Assembly (NCBI GenBank): GCA_963555775.3
Contig: CAUVWY020000009.1
Location: 806,001-870,000 of the forward strand
Source of the DNA: JAJEDW01 sp963555775
GTDB taxonomy: Bacteria; Acidobacteriota; Terriglobia; 20CM-2-55-15
Length of the DNA stretch: 64,000 nt
Direction of reading: 5' to 3'
The position numbers were made by a program, and so were the translations under genes. The notes under the pieces were generated by a model, which had not been told where the DNA came from, made no database searches, and worked only from the letters and a program-made list of their open reading frames with translations. Numbering within the stretch: the stretch's first letter is position 1; the number at the start of each line of letters is the position of its first letter. This document shows, piece by piece, positions 1 to 7,174 of the stretch.

Positions 1-146
1 CACTGCGCGCGTCGGGCATTGAGATTAACGAAGCCGACCGCGCCAGTTTTGTCGAGGCCAGCAAGACGATCTACGACGAGTTCGGCGAGTCCGTCGATGG
101 CGGAGCGGAAATGATCGAGACCGCGCTTCGCCTCGCCAACCCGTAA
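1..146 (+). CDS. dctP: TRAP transporter solute-binding protein, C-terminal fragment
   Basis: The window opens inside this gene; only about 47 C-terminal residues are visible, ending ETALRLANP before the stop at 144-146. The helical tail (EADRASFVEASKTIYDEFGE) is typical of the end of periplasmic DctP proteins. The assignment rests mainly on position: dctQ starts 10 bases downstream and dctM overlaps dctQ, the usual dctPQM order. It would bind an organic acid in the periplasm and hand it to DctQM. The ligand cannot be read from this fragment. Confidence 0.75.
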   Translation, partial: LRASGIEINEADRASFVEASKTIYDEFGESVDGGAEMIETALRLANP

Positions 147-156
147 CGGTCCGTCC

Positions 157-663
157 GTGTTCGACCACCTGGTTCGGTTCCGCCGCCACTTCCGGAAGTT
201 TCTTGAAGCGATCGTCCTGGTATTGATGACCGTGCTGGCGCTGGTCGTTGTCCTTGGCATCGTTTTCCGAAAGGCGGGCGCGTCCCTGGTCTGGTACGAC
301 GAGGTCGCGTCGATCATTCTGGTCTGGTTGACCTATTACGGTGCCGGTCTGGCCGCACTCGATCGGGCGCACATCGGCTTTCCCACACTCGTCGCTTCGA
401 CGAAGGGAACCCTCCGGTTGGCGCTTGTGGTCTTTCGAGAAGCGGTGGTCGTCGGTTTCCTCGTGTTGGCCGCATGGGCAGGCTGGCGCGTCCTGCAGGT
501 TCTGGATACCACCTATCTGGTCAGTCTGCCATCGGTGTCCGCCCAGGTGACGCAGTCGGTCATTCCCATCGGCGCGGTGTTGTTCATCGTCGCCGAACTT
601 CTCGCTCTTGTACCGCCCAGCGGCGAGACGGAGACCGGGCACAAGGCGGGTCCACCCGGATGA
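157..663 (+). CDS. dctQ: TRAP transporter small permease (DctQ family)
   Basis: A 168-residue membrane protein with four hydrophobic segments, near residues 15-37, 45-65, 85-110 and 125-150, the DctQ topology. A GTG start at 157 follows the dctP stop closely. The stop overlaps the start of dctM (ATGA at 660-663), so translation is probably coupled. DctQ scaffolds the large permease DctM in secondary active uptake of carboxylates with DctP. Confidence 0.88.
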   Translation: MFDHLVRFRRHFRKFLEAIVLVLMTVLALVVVLGIVFRKAGASLVWYDEVASIILVWLTYYGAGLAALDRAHIGFPTLVASTKGTLRLALVVFREAVVVGFLVLAAWAGWRVLQVLDTTYLVSLPSVSAQVTQSVIPIGAVLFIVAELLALVPPSGETETGHKAGPPG

Positions 664-1943
664 TCCTTCTGGCGATGTTCCTCGCCCTTTTTGCGTTGAT
701 CCTTATCGACGTGCCCATCGCCATTGCACTGGGCGTCGCCGCGGCTCTGGCGATCGCGTTGACCGCCGGCTTCGATTCGCTGCCCAACGTCGCACTCCTC
801 CTTTACGACGGCGCGCGCAATTTTTCGCTGATTGCGATTCCCCTGTTCATTCTGGCCGGCGCCATCATGAACGCCTCGGGCATCTCACGCCGTCTGATTG
901 CATTCGCGTCGGCCCTGCTCGGGTTCGTGCGCGGCGGTCTGTCCATGGTGACCATCGGCGCGTCGCTGTTCTTCGCGGAGATTTCCGGGTCTGCCGTTGC
1001 CGATGTCGCCGCGATGGGGTCCATTCTGATCCCCGCCATGAAGAGCAAGGGATACCCAAAATCGTTCGCCGCCGCCGTCACTTCTTCGTCCTCGACGCTG
1101 GCTATCGTGATCCCGCCATCGGTTCCGATGATTCTGTATGCCGTGATGTCGGGCAGTTCGGTCGTGGAGTTGTTCGTGGCCGGGATAGTGCCGGGCCTGC
1201 TGGGCGGCGTGTCGTTGATGGGCATGGCCTATTTCATATCGGTTCGTCACGGCTTCCCGATTGAAGAAGTCTTCGAGATGCGCCGCGTCTGGCGGACCTT
1301 CAGGGAAGCGGCCTGGGCACTGACGCTTCCCGTCATCATTCTTGGCGGGATCTTCGGCGGGTGGGTGACAGCCACCGAGGGCGCGGGGCTGGCCGTGGTC
1401 GCCTCCATCCTGATTGGTACCGTGATTTACCGCGAACTCGATCTGACCCGCCTCCGGGTCGCGATGATCGAAGGCGCCAGACAAACCGCTGTTGTCATGT
1501 GGCTGGTGGCAACGTCGGCTCTGGTCAGCGAGGTTCTGACGACGATGCAGGTCCCGCAGCGGATCGCACAGGGGATTCTCGACTTCACGCAGAATCCACT
1601 CGCGATCATGGCGCTCCTGAACCTGTTCTTCCTGGCAGTGGGTCTGTTCCTGCACTCCGCGGCGGCCATCATTCTGGTGGTGCCGATCGTGATGCCGCTG
1701 GTTCAGGCGGCCGGCATCGATCCGGTCCACTTCGGACTTGTCGTCACGCTCAACCTTGGAATCGGGCAGCAGACGCCGCCGGTCGCCAGCGTTCTGGTGA
1801 CGGCGTGTTCCATCGCCAAAGCCGACATCTGGGAGGTGACCAAGGTGAACGTCTACTTCATCGGCGTGCTCCTGGGAGTGCTGCTTCTGGTCAGCTATGT
1901 GCCCGCGGTTCCAATGGCTCTGGTGAACCTGTTTTACAGATAG
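660..1943 (+). CDS. dctM: TRAP transporter large permease (DctM family)
   Basis: A 427-residue polytopic protein starting at ATG 660, inside the dctQ stop codon. It has many hydrophobic helices and DctM signatures such as FAEISGSAVADVAAMGSI and the HSAAAIILVVPIVMPL region near the C-terminus. It forms the sodium-coupled transport channel of the TRAP system. A longer reading upstream is only open frame inside dctQ, so the overlap start was chosen. Substrate is unknown; the following genes suggest an organic acid. Confidence 0.92.
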   Translation: MILLAMFLALFALILIDVPIAIALGVAAALAIALTAGFDSLPNVALLLYDGARNFSLIAIPLFILAGAIMNASGISRRLIAFASALLGFVRGGLSMVTIGASLFFAEISGSAVADVAAMGSILIPAMKSKGYPKSFAAAVTSSSSTLAIVIPPSVPMILYAVMSGSSVVELFVAGIVPGLLGGVSLMGMAYFISVRHGFPIEEVFEMRRVWRTFREAAWALTLPVIILGGIFGGWVTATEGAGLAVVASILIGTVIYRELDLTRLRVAMIEGARQTAVVMWLVATSALVSEVLTTMQVPQRIAQGILDFTQNPLAIMALLNLFFLAVGLFLHSAAAIILVVPIVMPLVQAAGIDPVHFGLVVTLNLGIGQQTPPVASVLVTACSIAKADIWEVTKVNVYFIGVLLGVLLLVSYVPAVPMALVNLFYR

Positions 1944-1981
1944 GCCGATGATATACTGAGCCACCAAGAGGAACGTTCAGC

Positions 1982-2830
1982 ATGCAGATCGACCCCGGAA
2001 AATGCGTGGCCTGCAGCAACTGCATTCCCGTATGTCCCATGGGCGCGATATACGTCGACACCGGCATCAATCGCGCCACGATCAACTACGACGAATGCGT
2101 CGAGTGCGGAACCTGTTTCCGTGGAATGAGCCAGGAACACCTCAACCCCACGATGGTGCGCACGATCCGGCGTCTGGCCAAGGTCTTTCGTTTTCGCTTT
2201 GAACCGGAACCGGACGTATGCCCGACCGGCGCCTTCGTGATGGAAGAACTCGAATGGCCGCGCATCGCCCGGCGCGTGTTCAGCGACCCCTTGGTCGAAC
2301 ACGATTCGACGGGCATTGCCGGACGGGGCACCGAAGAGGTGAAGACCAACGATGTGGCGCATCGCGTCGATGTCGGCGAAGTTGGATACGTTGTCGAGTT
2401 CGGACGTCCGGGGACCGGGGTTCGATTCCACCAGATTCAGACCATGACCATGGCGTTGGCGAAATGCGGGGTCACGTTCGAACCGAAGAATCCCATTTCG
2501 CACCTGATGATCGACAAGAGCGCGGGGACATTGAGAGAAGATCTGCTCAACGAAAAGATCCTTTCAGCGATTGTCGAGATCAAGACCGAACTTTCGGAGG
2601 TCGGGAATATCCTGTCCACGGTGATGGACGTATCGAAGCGGATCGACACTGTCGTTGCCGTGGGAGTGTCGACCCGGTGCGACGATGATGGCGAAGACGC
2701 GTTGCTGGCGCCGCTGCTTCAGGATCTGGGGTACACGTTCGAGCGTGCCAAGACCAATATGGGGCTCGGGCGGATCACGAACGTTCGGAAGGAGGAACAG
2801 GGTGACCAACACCTTGCACCGGTACGGTAA
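1982..2830 (+). CDS. Ferredoxin-like 4Fe-4S protein of unknown role
   Basis: 282 residues. Residues 8-22 hold a canonical cluster motif, CVACSNCIPVCP. A second motif starts CVECGTC at about residue 40, but its expected fourth cysteine (in DVCPTGAF) comes only about 35 residues later, so the second cluster site is split by an insert. The remaining 200 residues match no family I know. A GAGG-rich stretch precedes the ATG. The next gene begins 28 bases before this one stops, so they are probably one operon and perhaps one complex, possibly a redox enzyme acting on the substrate imported by the TRAP system. Confidence 0.7.
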   Translation: MQIDPGKCVACSNCIPVCPMGAIYVDTGINRATINYDECVECGTCFRGMSQEHLNPTMVRTIRRLAKVFRFRFEPEPDVCPTGAFVMEELEWPRIARRVFSDPLVEHDSTGIAGRGTEEVKTNDVAHRVDVGEVGYVVEFGRPGTGVRFHQIQTMTMALAKCGVTFEPKNPISHLMIDKSAGTLREDLLNEKILSAIVEIKTELSEVGNILSTVMDVSKRIDTVVAVGVSTRCDDDGEDALLAPLLQDLGYTFERAKTNMGLGRITNVRKEEQGDQHLAPVR

Positions 2831-3473
2831 GGCCGAAACTTTCGCCGACGACTTCATCGTGTTCGCCATGCCCTCGAAGGGGAAGAACGACGAAGGCGCC
2901 ATCGAAAAGCTCAAGACGTTTCTCCGGATCTGTGTCAAGCATGGCCCTTCCAACATCGGCGCTTCGGGCAAGGGCGGCTACCGGCCCTCGGGCGCGCTGA
3001 ATCCGGGCGTGCATTGGAGTCGTGATTTCGGTCCCCAATTCGACACGGTCATCGAGAGCGTTCACAAGGCCGGGACCGCGGGCGCGGTTTTCGATTCCCA
3101 GGAAAAGGCCACGGCCTGCCTGAGCGACGTGATCGCCGAAGACCTGGGTCTTTCGGTCAACATCAGCACATCCGTCGAAGGCGCCAGGGAAGTGGGCGAA
3201 GCCTGCGGCATCCATCGTCACAGCGTGGAGTATTCTCTCGGATTTTCCGATCCCAACGACCGGTTGCCACGGGGACAGTTGCTCGAACTGGCAACGATGT
3301 GCGGCCACGGCATGGTGTCGTTCGCGCTGGCGCAGAAAATGCTCGACATGGTGCGCGAAGGCCGGCGGACGCCTGAGCAGGCCGTTGCGACGCTTACGCG
3401 TTTTTGTCCCTGCGGCGTCTACAACCCGTCGCGTGCGATGCGGCTGATCGAAGAAGCCCGCACTCACCAATAA
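2802..3473 (+). CDS. Conserved protein of unknown function, partner of ferredoxin-like protein
   Basis: 223 residues from a GTG at 2802, chosen because a strong AAGGAGG lies just upstream and the frame overlaps the preceding gene by 28 bases. A longer frame back to 2655 would run inside that gene. Cysteines occur in ACGIHRHS, ATMCGHGM and a C-terminal RFCPCGVYNP; the CxC with the others could bind metal or an Fe-S cluster (inference). No signal peptide. I do not recognise the family. Tight coupling to the ferredoxin-like gene suggests a joint complex. Confidence 0.65.
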   Translation: MTNTLHRYGKAETFADDFIVFAMPSKGKNDEGAIEKLKTFLRICVKHGPSNIGASGKGGYRPSGALNPGVHWSRDFGPQFDTVIESVHKAGTAGAVFDSQEKATACLSDVIAEDLGLSVNISTSVEGAREVGEACGIHRHSVEYSLGFSDPNDRLPRGQLLELATMCGHGMVSFALAQKMLDMVREGRRTPEQAVATLTRFCPCGVYNPSRAMRLIEEARTHQ

Positions 3474-3509
3474 CCCGGTTTCGAGGCGTTTTTGCCGAGA
3501 GAGATCGAA

Positions 3510-4445
3510 ATGAAAAAATTCATTCTTGTACTGCTTGCCAGCGGGTTGACGGCGGTGATGTCGATCGGCCCGTCCCAGGCTCAGGAAGGAACCGCCGATA
3601 CACGGCCGGCACGGATCAACAAGGCCATCGAGATGCTCGAAAAGGGGCAACCGGTCTACTACACGACATCGGTTGGCGGGTACGAAGAGGGGCAGCGGCT
3701 CGCCAGTACGACGGCCGACTATATCAACTACGACATGGAACATGGCGCGGCCGACATGCGCGACCTGCGTGAGTTCATGCAGGGACTGGCCGACGCCGGA
3801 CCCACCGCGTCCGGGCATCGTACTCCGGCGGTGATCGTCACGCTTCCGGTTCTGGGGCTGGATGAAGCCAGCATGCGGGCCAACTACTGGGTCATTCATC
3901 AGGCCCTGGCCGCGGGCGTCCATGGCATTCTCCTGTGTCACGTTCGCGAAGCCGAAGCCGCCGAGGTGTTTGTCGCCGCCAGCCGCTACCCCTTTGCTCC
4001 TGAAGTGGAGGGGATCGAAGAAGGGCTTCGGGGCAGCGGGAGCCAGGGATTTGCCTCGCGCATCTGGGGCGTGTCCCAGAACGAATACCTCGCGAAGGCC
4101 GACCCATGGCCGCTCAATCCGAACGGCGAGCTTCTTCTCGGGGTCAAGATCGAGGACCGTCACGCTCTGGAGAACGCCGAAGCAACGACTGCTGTTTCCG
4201 GAATTGCCTTCGCCGAATGGGGGCCCGGCGACATGGGGTTCTCGCTCGTCGGACTGCCGCGGCCCGGCGCCCAGCAGCTTCCCGAAATGCAGGCGGCGCG
4301 CGAACGTGTGTTCCAGGCGACGCGCGACAACGGGATCTTCATGCTCCACACCTGTAACGAAAACGATGTCACGGATCGAATCGATGAAGGCGTCATGATC
4401 TGCAGCGGCGGATCCACTGCGGGGCGGGAGTACACCAACAGGTAG
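3510..4445 (+). CDS. Exported HpcH/HpaI-family aldolase-like protein
   Basis: 311 residues. The first 26 or so (MKKFILVLLASGLTAVMS) are a Sec signal peptide ending near SQAQ, unusual because characterised HpcH/HpaI aldolases are cytoplasmic. The mature part has family features: an early acidic DMEHGAADM segment resembling the DxEH motif, a HGILLCHVREAEAAE strand-helix (metal-site region), and FAEWGPGDMGFS, corresponding to the family IGPxDL region. The family cleaves or forms 2-keto-3-hydroxy acids. The start at 3510 is required by the signal peptide. Whether it is catalytic or a periplasmic binding derivative cannot be told. Confidence 0.75.
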   Translation: MKKFILVLLASGLTAVMSIGPSQAQEGTADTRPARINKAIEMLEKGQPVYYTTSVGGYEEGQRLASTTADYINYDMEHGAADMRDLREFMQGLADAGPTASGHRTPAVIVTLPVLGLDEASMRANYWVIHQALAAGVHGILLCHVREAEAAEVFVAASRYPFAPEVEGIEEGLRGSGSQGFASRIWGVSQNEYLAKADPWPLNPNGELLLGVKIEDRHALENAEATTAVSGIAFAEWGPGDMGFSLVGLPRPGAQQLPEMQAARERVFQATRDNGIFMLHTCNENDVTDRIDEGVMICSGGSTAGREYTNR

Positions 4446-4601
4446 ATGCCCTGCCATTCGGTGGCGGATCATCAGATGCCGCCGCGACCCGGCCGGGTTC
4501 TGGCACGGGCTGCCAGGAGGAAATGACGCCATGATCGAACTGGAAGACAGGGAGACAGACCGTTCACCCGGCGCCATCGTGGAAATCGCAAGGACGCGCG
4601 C

Positions 4602-5408
4602 ATGAGTTCGATTGGGGCACGATCGCTGGTTTCGATACTCGTATCGGCGATTTTTATCGTCGCGCCAGCGCTCGGGCAAGATCCCGAAGGTGTGCCGCGC
4701 ACTGTCGGCGGCCGGCCCGACCTAAACGGTATTTGGCAAACCTTCAGCCGCGCCAACTGGAATCTTCAGGATCATGCCGCTTACGAGGGCCCCATGTGGG
4801 AGCTTGGCGCCATCGGGGCCGTGCCCGCGGGGCAGGGCGTGGTCGATGGCAACGAGATCCCGTATCTTCCCGAAGCGGCCGCCCGGAAAGAAGCCAACTT
4901 CACCGACCGCCGTACGGACGATCCTGAAGCCAAATGCTACATGCCCGGCATACCGCGGGCCAATTACATGCCCTATCCGTTCCAGATCGTCCAGACGCCG
5001 ACCGATATCCTGTTTGTCTATGAGTATGCGACTGCGAATCGCCTGATCCACATGGGCGCCCCTCAGGTGGCCGTCGTCGACAGTTGGATGGGAACCAACA
5101 ACGGCCGCTGGGACGGCGATACGCTCGTTATCGATGTGACGGGCCTGAACGGGCTGGCCTGGCTGGACCGTGCCGGAAACTTCACAAGCAGTCGGACTCA
5201 TGTGGTCGAGCGTTTCACGCGCATCGGACCGGACCACATCCAGTACGAGGCGACGATCGAGGATCCGACGCTGTTTTTGCGGCCATGGACGATCTCGCTG
5301 CTCCTGTATCGCCGGGCCGAAGACAATGCCCAATTGATTGATTTCAAGTGCGTCGAATTTGCTGAGCGATTGCTCTATGGCGAGTTCATCGTGGACAGCG
5401 ATAATTAG
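4602..5408 (+). CDS. Secreted protein of unknown function
   Basis: 268 residues with a signal peptide (hydrophobic residues 8-22, cleavage near ALGQ). The mature start VPRTVGGRPDLNGIWQ parallels VPRTPWGDPDLQGVW in the next gene. Both also share GRWDGDTLVID/GRWEGDTLVVE, an ERFTR motif and a PWTI motif, so the two are paralogues. The family occurs repeatedly as secreted hypothetical proteins in acidobacteria and marine bacteria (recollection, not checked here). No catalytic motif is evident. The next gene starts 18 bases downstream with a GGGAGG site, so they are probably cotranscribed. Confidence 0.7.
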   Translation: MSSIGARSLVSILVSAIFIVAPALGQDPEGVPRTVGGRPDLNGIWQTFSRANWNLQDHAAYEGPMWELGAIGAVPAGQGVVDGNEIPYLPEAAARKEANFTDRRTDDPEAKCYMPGIPRANYMPYPFQIVQTPTDILFVYEYATANRLIHMGAPQVAVVDSWMGTNNGRWDGDTLVIDVTGLNGLAWLDRAGNFTSSRTHVVERFTRIGPDHIQYEATIEDPTLFLRPWTISLLLYRRAEDNAQLIDFKCVEFAERLLYGEFIVDSDN

Positions 5409-5426
5409 GGTTCCGGGAGGATTCCA

Positions 5427-6422
5427 ATGAGATTCCGATTCAATCGTCTGCGTGTACTCGCGGTGGCGTTCGCCGTGGCCGTCCCGGCGCTGGCGCAGAC
5501 GCCCTCCGACTATACCGTTCCACGTACACCCTGGGGCGACCCCGACCTTCAGGGGGTGTGGCCTGGAAACACGGGCGTTCCCATGGAGCGGCCCGAAGAT
5601 CTGGGCGAACGCGAGACATTGACCGAAGAAGAGTTCGCCGAACGCCAGCAGCGCTTGCAGGAACAGGCGGCCGGTGACCTGAACCCGAGTGACGAGGTGG
5701 GTATCGGTCCGCCGTCATACTGGACCGAGCGCGGGCGCCCCGTGCGTGAAACCTCGCTGATCGTCAGTCCGTCGAACGGACGCCTGCCGGCATTGACGGA
5801 AGAAGCATCGAGGTACCGCGACGAAGCCCGCGACGGCCGCGGACTGCCCGGAGCGTGGCGCGGCGAAGCGGACCGGCCCGAGGATATGAACATCTATTAC
5901 CGTTGCATCACGCGCGGCCTGCTGGGCTCGATCATTCCCGTGATCTACAACAACGGAAACCAGATTCTTCAGACGCCGGGATACGTGGTCCTTCGGAACG
6001 AGATGATTCACGAAAGCCGGGTCATCCCCCTGGACGATCGTCCCCAGCTCGGCACCGACATCAAGACGTACATGGGCGATTCACGCGGCCGCTGGGAAGG
6101 CGACACGCTGGTGGTTGAAACCCGGAACTTTACCGACAAGGTCGCGATCGGTTCAAACGGCGCCGGATATCCCGGAAGTCCCGGATACCACAGCGAAGAC
6201 CTGGTCCTGACCGAACGTTTCACGCGCGTCAGCGATGACATCCTGCATTATGAGGCCACCGTCGACGACCCTCGAACATGGGTGGAACCCTGGACGATTC
6301 GCATCGTGTTGGAGCGCGACGACGACTACAGGATGTTCGAATACGCCTGCCACGAAGCCAACTACGCGATGTACGACATCCTGAGCGGCGCCCGGGCACA
6401 GGAAGCCGCCGAAGGGCAGTAG
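5427..6422 (+). CDS. Secreted protein of unknown function, paralogue of upstream gene
   Basis: 331 residues. Signal peptide MRFRFNRLRVLAVAFAVAVP with cleavage near ALAQ. Preceded by GGGAGG seven bases before the ATG. It shares the PDLxGxW, GRWEGDTLVVETRNF, ERFTRVSDD and VEPWTIRI blocks with the preceding protein but has a longer, charged middle part (residues 40-150). It is convergent with the DUF6152 gene on the other strand, a type of secreted protein often found beside this family. No function assigned. Confidence 0.72.
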   Translation: MRFRFNRLRVLAVAFAVAVPALAQTPSDYTVPRTPWGDPDLQGVWPGNTGVPMERPEDLGERETLTEEEFAERQQRLQEQAAGDLNPSDEVGIGPPSYWTERGRPVRETSLIVSPSNGRLPALTEEASRYRDEARDGRGLPGAWRGEADRPEDMNIYYRCITRGLLGSIIPVIYNNGNQILQTPGYVVLRNEMIHESRVIPLDDRPQLGTDIKTYMGDSRGRWEGDTLVVETRNFTDKVAIGSNGAGYPGSPGYHSEDLVLTERFTRVSDDILHYEATVDDPRTWVEPWTIRIVLERDDDYRMFEYACHEANYAMYDILSGARAQEAAEGQ

Positions 6423-6481
6423 GCCCTCGCTCGCCGTAGGCCCTTGATTCAGGCGCGGTTCATGACCGCACGGCCAACCGT

Positions 6482-6895
6482 CTAATTTTGCCCGTTCGAC
6501 GGGTCGTCAGGATTCGATCCGCCAAGGAAGAGGCGGCTTCCGTCGCCGAGGGTGATCTGGGATCCGTTTGCCCGGTTCATTCCATTCAGAGCCCGATATC
6601 CGCGAACCTGGATTTCGGTTCCCGGAAGCAGCGAGTCTTTCGTGAATCCACGCCGCAACATGATGTTGGGGCTCCCGCCCTCGACCATCCAGCTTTCCAC
6701 TTCGCCGTCATCGTTCACGATGTCGAGATGAATCCATGCATGGGGGTTGACCCATTCCATCCGCGTCACGGTTCCGCTCAGTTCGACCGGCGCGTTGCTG
6801 TCGAACTCCGCGGTGAAGGCGTGATGTGCAAAAGCGGGTACGGCAGTCGCGGCCAGACCCGCGAGAATCCCGAATACGACAAGTGTTTTCAGCAT
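6482..6895 (-). CDS. Secreted DUF6152 family protein
   Basis: 137 residues from ATG 6895, chosen because the signal peptide MLKTLVVFGILAGLAATAVP begins there; a longer frame to 6958 adds only charged residues. The mature protein begins HHAFTAEFD and continues with LSGTVTRMEWVNPHAWIHLDI, the hallmark of DUF6152 small secreted beta proteins. Function unknown. It is convergent with the 5427-6422 gene; the 60 bases between them hold no clear terminator. Confidence 0.8.
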   Translation of the reverse strand: MLKTLVVFGILAGLAATAVPAFAHHAFTAEFDSNAPVELSGTVTRMEWVNPHAWIHLDIVNDDGEVESWMVEGGSPNIMLRRGFTKDSLLPGTEIQVRGYRALNGMNRANGSQITLGDGSRLFLGGSNPDDPSNGQN

Positions 6896-7174
6896 GATTC
6901 TGTTTCCTGACCCCCGGGAATTTCGAATTTGCCCAGTATAGCGGGGCCGGGCGCGCAAGGGGCAAGTTTAACCATGCCCGGATTTCGCCCGGACTTTGAA
7001 TTGCGCCGGAAGTCCTGCCAACATAATATCGGACTGGAAATTCCGCTGGCGAGTGCGTCCCCGGCACTTGCGGGGACACGCTGGAGAAAGAAAACAAGTG
7101 ACGACCGGAACCGCATTCTCCTGTTATGAAATCGTTTCCGTCGATTCCATTCGGCGGCCGCCGGGGAACTGAAG

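Noticed and set aside
2775..4679. Open frame of 634 codons on the minus strand
   Set aside because: Covers three well-supported plus-strand genes and reads as His/Arg-rich shadow sequence.
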